Shown here: one piece after another, positions 63,193 to 64,000 of the stretch
How the letters are laid out: every line of letters begins with the position of its first letter
Numbering within the stretch: the stretch's first letter is position 1
Assembly: GCA_910591455.2 (NCBI GenBank)
Contig: OU342820.1
Location: forward strand, 2,518,441 to 2,582,440
Direction of reading: 5' to 3'
From: Pholis gunnellus
Taxonomy: Eukaryota > Chordata > Actinopteri > Perciformes > Pholidae
Length of the DNA: 64,000 bases
The notes under the pieces: model-generated
What the model saw: only the letters and a program-made list of their open reading frames with translations
What the model was told of the DNA's origin: nothing
Databases searched by the model: none
Made by a program: the position numbers and the translations under genes

Positions 63193-64000
63193 CTGCGGAG
63201 AGACAAAACGTAAGAGTTATGTGACGTTCTGTGATGATGTTTCCTCAGTAACACTGATCCAGTACAGACCTCAGGACCTCAAGGTCACAAAGAGAGAGAC
63301 GGTGATGAGGTGTTTTCAGAAGGGAGCTGAAGCCCTGAATGAGAGGCAGACTTGGACTCTTGTAAACCTGATCTGGAGACCAGAGCCGGCTTGGTCCTTA
63401 AGTGGTACATAAGAGTGATTCAACAGAATTCGTTGCATTCTATACCAACTCTCCTATACTTAGAATTTCATTCTCAGGCATGGACAAAGTCCCTGAGTGG
63501 TCGAGGCCGGTCACATGACGGACGAAACAAGCGGTCCTTGACTTAATGTCAAAGTAATATCATGCTCACCATTTCACCATATCAGTGTGATGTGCATCAT
63601 TGCTGACAATTTACTGTGAGCTTTGACAACTGGTTGTTTTTTAGATTTCATTGAGTATTGGGAGGAAAACCTTATCGAATATATTCTCTCACTTCATGTC
63701 CATCTGCTGTCGCTTCATTTGCTCCTCATGCTCCTCATGCTCCTCATGCTCCTCATGCTCCTCATGCTCCTCATGCTCCTGTGCATTGTAACATTTCACA
63801 TTCCCGGACTAACGCCATCACTGAAGGGACACAGTGTGTGAGTCCACTCATGTGACATGATGTCGTCCATAGCAGCAGTGTCAACCTTCTCCTCGCTCAC
63901 AGCTCCTGACAAACAGCTCCAACACTTTCTGAGTCGCTTTGTTACATTTCTCAGATCAGAGCTGACATTTTCAAAAACTACTTCAACCTCCATCATGTAG
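63193..64000. other. Window end: intron-like sequence with a 9-bp tandem repeat
   Basis: No defensible exon. At 63720-63780 'GCTCCTCAT' is repeated about seven times. Confidence 0.5.
63720..63780. repeat. 9-bp tandem repeat (GCTCCTCAT)n
   Basis: About seven perfect units. Its reading frames (Leu-Leu-Met or Ala-Pro-His repeats) are by-products. Confidence 0.95.

Noticed and set aside
63796..63996. Minus-strand frame starting 'MMEVEVVFENVSSDL'
   Set aside because: It looks coherent at first, but I found no clear splice sites or family, and it ends without connecting to the exons at 63192.

Overview
This is nuclear DNA from a ray-finned (teleost) fish. The genes have many small exons with GT/AG splice sites. 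Introns and spacers are full of CA/GT microsatellites, tRNA-derived SINEs ending in the fish tail 'AAAAGCGTCTGCTAAATGAC', Tc1-like transposase remnants and short inverted-repeat transposons. There is also a PIM-type kinase of the sort that is greatly expanded in teleosts. The exon models below were spliced by hand, and each complete gene gives an open frame divisible by three. Orthology is judged from remembered vertebrate proteins, not from a search.

Layout, left to right. (1) 196-7514, + strand: the last nine coding exons of pdxdc1; the decarboxylase start lies outside the window. (2) 7.5-12.8 kb: 3' UTR and spacer with a 21-bp minisatellite. (3) 12834-23279, +: complete gspt1 (eRF3a), 14 coding exons, 579 aa. 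(4) 25860-26243, +: a two-helix membrane protein that looks like PIRT. (5) 29278-29802, +: a TMEM238/TMEM238L-type membrane protein. (6) 30.6-36.9 kb: a transposon-rich spacer with a LINE reverse-transcriptase relic, SINE pieces and a 1.1-kb inverted-repeat element just upstream of rrn3. (7) 36876-47934, +: complete rrn3 (TIF-IA), 17 coding exons, 606 aa, with a decayed Ty3/gypsy integrase in its last intron. (8) 51844-57051, +: a PIM-like kinase, ten coding exons, 493 aa, whose lysine/arginine-rich N-terminal linker is built from three copies of one phase-1 exon. (9) 57.5-64 kb: mostly non-coding, plus two exons of an unidentified minus-strand gene at 62909-63192.

The genes do not form one pathway. 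gspt1 acts in translation termination, rrn3 in RNA polymerase I initiation, pdxdc1 is a PLP-fold decarboxylase-like protein, and pirt and tmem238l are small membrane proteins. In human, PDXDC1 and RRN3 are close together on 16p13 with GSPT1 elsewhere on 16p13, while PIRT and TMEM238L are neighbours on 17p12. The window therefore interleaves two human neighbourhoods. The most unusual locus is the PIM-like kinase: two linker exons are almost identical and lie in ~673-bp tandem units, a third copy has diverged, and the region 3' of the gene holds a separate threefold repeat of an exon-like segment.
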